NCBI GenBank assembly: GCA_963826795.1
Contig: CAWGYT010000004.1
Span: forward strand, 434,001 to 498,000
Length of the DNA: 64,000 bases
DNA from: CAWGYT01 sp963826795
GTDB lineage: Bacteria; Planctomycetota; Planctomycetia; Pirellulales; Pirellulaceae
Direction of reading: 5' to 3'
The translations under genes were made by a program, and so were the position numbers. Below, piece after piece: positions 60,675-64,000 of the stretch (its first letter is position 1; every line of letters begins with the position of its first letter). The notes under the pieces are model-generated. The model saw only the letters and a list, made by a program, of their open reading frames with translations. It did no database searches and was not told the origin of the DNA.

Positions 60675-61470
60675 TTGCCAGAGGGAGATACAATTTACCG
60701 TACGGCGGCCCAATTGAGGACGGCGCTGGATGGCCGTTTAATTGAAAAGGCTGAGTCGCGCGATCCGCAGCTCGAGGTCAACCTGTTGGCGGGCCGCCGG
60801 ATCGGCGGGATCGAGGCACGCGGCAAGCATCTGCTGATCCACCTGGAGAGCGGCCACGCGATCCATACTCATCTCGGGATGACCGGCTCGTGGCACGTGT
60901 ATCCGTTGGGGACCGTTTGGCGCAAGCCGGCTTATCGCGCCGACCTGGTGCTGCACTTGGCGGATAGAGCCGCTGTCTGCTTCACGCCAAAGACTCTGGA
61001 ACTGCTGTCCGCGGCCGGGCATTCGGCGCCACGTTCACCTCACGCGTCTGGGCCCCGACCTGCTCAGCCCCGAGTTCGATCTGCCGGGTGCGATCTCGCG
61101 GTTGCGGCGGCACAATCTCGCGCCGATCGGCGAAGCCGTGATGAATCAGACGCTGCTTTGCGGGATCGGCAACGTCTACAAGTCCGAGCTCTTGTTCCTG
61201 GAGCGAATCAGTCCGTTCGCGGCCGTTGGCAAGTTGAGCGACGAGCAGCTCGTGCGATTCGTGAATCGGGCCCGGCAGTTGCTGCGAAAGAATCTGAGCG
61301 GGTATCCCCGGCGCACACGGTTTGGGCGCGACGGTCAACGGCTGTGGGTCTACGGCCGGCGTGGCGACGCCTGTCTCCGCTGCGGGACGGCAATCGGGAT
61401 GCGGCGCCAAGGCGACTTGGGACGCTCGACGTACTGGTGCCCCGGTTGTCAGCCAGCGAATGTCGCGTAA
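60675..61470 (+). CDS. Fpg/Nei-family DNA glycosylase, Nei2-like (one frameshift)
   Basis: About 265 residues. Start TTG 60675 is required so that the mature enzyme begins Pro2-Glu3 (PEGDTIYRTA), the catalytic N-terminus of the family. The conserved Lys is in EARGKHLLIHLESG and the H2TH motif in QTLLCGIGNVYKSELLF. The C-terminal zinc finger is CLRCGTAIGMR with a later CPGC. The frame changes near 61015-61025. It removes oxidised bases (probably oxidised pyrimidines) and cuts the abasic site. It lies 790 bases after lhr, with one gene on the other strand in between. Confidence 0.9.
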
Positions 61471-61521
61471 CGGGAGCCTCGCCCGCGCGGTTTTTTGCAA
61501 CCCGCTTTTGGGTTTCGGGCG

Positions 61522-62310
61522 CTAGGCCTGGCAATGCGGGCACGCGTAGATTTTGCGCGCTCCGAGGTCCCACGACTTGATCGGGCCATCGCAGCGTCCG
61601 CAGTGGTCTTTTTTGTAGACGAGCAGCCGTTCCTGACGCCCCATGCGACTCCGCGATTTGCCGACGTCGGCCGGGTCGGCCACAATGATTCGATTGTACC
61701 GACGGCCGATCCGCAGCAGCTCGGTCAACTTCTCCCAGAGTTGCTGGAATTCGGCCGCGCTCAAGTCACGGCCCGCTCGTTCGGGATGAATCCCCAACAG
61801 GTGCAGGACCTCGCACCGATACACATTGCCAACTCCCGCCAGCACGGACTGATCGAGTAACAGCTTGCCGATTGCCGCGCGACTGCGTTGGATCCGTTGC
61901 CAGGCGAGCGCGGGAAGCGCGTCGTCGCGCAGGGGATCGGGGCCCAGTCGCGCGAGAAGGCGAGCCTTTTCCTGGGGCGAGACCAAGTGGCACGCATTGG
62001 GGCCGATGAGGTCGAACGCTTGAGCTGACCCCGCGACGCGTAGCCGCACCTGTCCGCGAGGTTCGGGTGGTGGGACGGGGCGGCGGTGGAACTTGCCGTA
62101 CAGTCCCAAATGAATATGAAGCGTGCGGTTGCCGCTGAAGACGTAGAACAAATGTTTACCGTGGGCCTCGACCGCTTTCAGCAATCGCCGGTCCAGCTGT
62201 GCCGCGCCCTCCGTGAAGCGACCCTGGGGTGAGCTCACCCGCAGCCGCTGCTGGACGTACGCCTGGCGGTGATCCTGGGCGATCCGGTGGATCGTATGGC
62301 CTTCAGGCAT
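61522..62310 (-). CDS. Fpg/Nei-family DNA glycosylase, Nei1-like
   Basis: 262 intact residues from ATG 62310. Catalytic N-terminus PEGHTIHRIAQDH, a different subgroup from the neighbouring enzyme (PEGDTIYRTA). The conserved Lys is in EAHGKHLFYVFSG, the H2TH motif in QSVLAGVGNVYRCEVLHLLG, and the zinc finger is CGRC...CPHC at the C-terminus (residues about 236-260). Base excision repair of oxidised bases. Convergent with the other glycosylase (51 bases between the stops) and probably co-transcribed with the isochorismatase-family gene 6 bases upstream. Confidence 0.93.
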   Translation of the reverse strand: MPEGHTIHRIAQDHRQAYVQQRLRVSSPQGRFTEGAAQLDRRLLKAVEAHGKHLFYVFSGNRTLHIHLGLYGKFHRRPVPPPEPRGQVRLRVAGSAQAFDLIGPNACHLVSPQEKARLLARLGPDPLRDDALPALAWQRIQRSRAAIGKLLLDQSVLAGVGNVYRCEVLHLLGIHPERAGRDLSAAEFQQLWEKLTELLRIGRRYNRIIVADPADVGKSRSRMGRQERLLVYKKDHCGRCDGPIKSWDLGARKIYACPHCQA

Positions 62311-62316
62311 GCGCGA

Positions 62317-63242
62317 CTACTCGTCGGCCGGTGCGTTTGAGCTCGGCGCATCCCGAAACCGAAAGGGCTCGCCGCCGGTCACTTGGTCACTGGTGAACGT
62401 CGGACACCAGTACTTCTCGACATGTGCCACGACCAAGTCCGTGCCCGCGAAGTGATTCACGTGGGGAGGCCGTCGGTGGTCATACATCGTGTCGGTCATG
62501 TCGCGGATCAGCGCGACGTCCGGACCCAGCTTGACCAGTTGCCGAATCCCGAAAGGCCGTCCCAGGACGCACATGTTGAGATGGACGCCCATGATCGCGA
62601 CATGTTTGACCTCGAATTGAGTCAACAGATTGTAGAGCTCTTGGGCGTGATCCGTGACCGCGTCTTGTTCCGCGATTTCGAGCGTCTCGATCTGCCGCGA
62701 CCAGGCCTCGCGAATCGTGCATTTTTGTTCGCAATCGCAACCCATGTCCGAGTCGTCGATGGGCAGGTCCGTTTCGCGCGTTGGATCGGGCCAATTCCAG
62801 CAAGTTCCCCAACGCATTGACGTGGTGAACGTAACGGGCGGCGTCGCCTGCGGCGCGGTCTGGCGCGGAGCCGGGCGGGCGTTCCCTCGTAGGCCTGAAC
62901 GCACGTGCTGGGAGCGTGAATAATCAGCGCTCCGCGCTGCCTGAAATTCTCCAGCAGCCGATTCATCGGCTTGGCCAACTCGCCAACTCGCTCGGCGGCC
63001 CCTCGGCACCAGTGGTCATCCCACATATCGCAAACAATGACGGCAGTATGCTGTGGATCCCATTGAACCGACGACTCGGAGACCGGGCCGCCGGATCCCT
63101 GGGAGTTCGCCGGCCGCGATCGCAGAGTCAGCTGGAGCATTTCCGCTCCCCGCACGACGTCCGGCCACGCGATTCCGCTCAACAGCAGTGCCATAACCAA
63201 ACACACTCGGCTGCTGGCCGGCCGATGATGACGATGGGACAT
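62317..63242 (-). CDS. Secreted isochorismatase-family cysteine hydrolase (frameshifts)
   Basis: About 307 residues. I chose ATG 63242 (MSHRHHRPASSR). A signal peptide follows (VCLVMALLLSGIAWPDVVRG), unusual for the family, which is mostly cytoplasmic. The catalytic Asp is in AVIVCDMWDDHWC; the nucleophile Cys is in MGVHLNMCVLGRPFG. The frame changes between about 62770 and 62890, so the middle is uncertain. Planctomycete genomes often carry such exported cysteine hydrolases; the substrate (amide or enol ether) is unknown. Upstream of the Nei1-like gene by 6 bases. Confidence 0.87.
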
Positions 63243-63321
63243 CTTGAAATTCCTTGATGGCTGAAACACGGACAACCCGACGCATGCCAGGATTAAGCTG
63301 TGACGCAGCCCTGACCGAATC

Positions 63322-64000
63322 TTAGCCGCTCGTATCCCGTTCTACCAGCGACTGCCAGATCTGCGGCGAGACGGACCAACGCCAGCGACCCTCTTCGCGT
63401 TGTGTTTGCACGGGGCAGCCGAAGGCCAGACTGAGCAGTTGATTCGTCAATACTTTCACGGGCGGGCCACTGCCGACAACTCGCCCGCCGCTCAGGACCA
63501 GGACTTCATCGGTGTTGGGCAATAGATCTTCAAGGTGGTGGGTGACGGTGATCAGCGTCAATTCGGGGCGCTGTTGCGTGAGCTGATCGAGGCTTGCCAG
63601 GAGCGTTTCGCGGCCGAGCAGATCGAGCGACGCGGCGGGTTCGTCAAGGATCAATAATTGGGGATGTTGGACGAGTGCTCGGGCCAGCCACGTTCGACTG
63701 AATTGCCCGGATGACAGCGTTTCGACGGTCTGGCGCGCGTGGCCGGCCAGCCCCACCTCGGCCAAAGCCTGTTCGGCAAGTTCAAGTTGGGAGGGTGAGG
63801 GCCGATCGAAGAACGTCGTCAGGTGGCCGAACAAGCCGGTGGCGACCAGCTGGCGCGCGGTCATGCCGCGGTCGAGCAGACGGACGAGAGAGGGATCCAC
63901 GACGCCGATCCGGCGCCGCAAGCGGTGGACCTCGGTTTGTCCTAGCCGTTCGCCCAGCACTTGGACCGAGCCCGAGGTGATATGGCCGTAGGCCGTGATG
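63322..64000 (-). CDS. ABC transporter ATP-binding protein, 5' end outside the window
   Basis: About 226 residues are visible; the frame is open to the right edge (reading ITAYGHITSGSVQVLGERLG), so the start and Walker A lie beyond it. Visible parts are the signature LSSGQFSRTWLARALV, Walker B LLILDEPAASLDLLG and the switch His in ITVTHHLEDLL. The pattern of the segment before the signature is reminiscent of ModF-type ATPases. No membrane partner is visible. It lies 79 bases upstream of the isochorismatase-family gene on the same strand. Confidence 0.88.
   Translation of the reverse strand, partial: ITAYGHITSGSVQVLGERLGQTEVHRLRRRIGVVDPSLVRLLDRGMTARQLVATGLFGHLTTFFDRPSPSQLELAEQALAEVGLAGHARQTVETLSSGQFSRTWLARALVQHPQLLILDEPAASLDLLGRETLLASLDQLTQQRPELTLITVTHHLEDLLPNTDEVLVLSGGRVVGSGPPVKVLTNQLLSLAFGCPVQTQREEGRWRWSVSPQIWQSLVERDTSG

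Overview
The window looks like chromosome from a high-GC planctomycete (Planctomycetota). The main evidence is the paired PSD1/DUF1549-DUF1553 cytochrome-like protein and DUF1501 protein, a giant surface protein with the planctomycete ExLExRxLLA-type N-terminal export motif, CotH and lamin-tail domains and a dockerin-like end, a PVTTY-repeat protein, and many dispersed GC-rich intergenic palindromes. There is no phage, plasmid or CRISPR signature.

Layout. 0.3-6.3 kb: acidic protein, TPR-like protein, ileS, purN, and a membrane-anchored protein of unknown function. 6.6-12.6 kb: the PSD1/DUF1501 pair and an overlapping methyltransferase. 12.6-18.5 kb: truncated IS4-type transposase, secreted alpha/beta hydrolase, a second copy of the membrane-anchored family, an internally deleted MFS sugar transporter and an intact secreted GH32 fructan hydrolase. 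18.9-23.7 kb: patatin-like lipase, a surface-protein fragment, a RAYT (Y1) transposase between 263-bp direct repeats, a strong REP-like hairpin and tRNA-Ala(GGC). 23.8-27.4 kb: SBF-family transporter, aroC, AsmA-like protein. 28-37 kb: the giant surface protein and the PVTTY protein with satellite-like repeats between them. 37.5-44.8 kb: LysR regulator, gltB and gltD. 44.8-49 kb: small membrane protein between inverted repeats, glgX, and a FixJ-like regulator with a Glu in place of the phospho-acceptor Asp. 49.7-54.6 kb: a probable selenoprotein, a DNMT2-like methyltransferase and a copper-type P-ATPase. 54.9-64 kb: csrA, lhr, a methyltransferase, two Fpg/Nei glycosylases, an isochorismatase-family protein and a partial ABC ATPase.

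The strongest candidate for something new is the gene at 49764-51122. A secreted thioredoxin-like protein has an in-frame TGA at the first position of its redox motif (U-A-G-C), with a plausible bacterial SECIS hairpin just downstream. It overlaps a bacterial DNMT2-type methyltransferase gene. The lhr-nei neighbourhood resembles the mycobacterial lhr-nei arrangement and may be a repair unit.

Caution: about 20 genes, including essential ones such as ileS, carry frameshifts. Most of those I could resolve are one-base length changes in short homopolymers, so I read them as sequencing or assembly errors. Such genes are given as one CDS spanning the fragments. The selenoprotein TGA is not of this type, because the frame is continuous on both sides.
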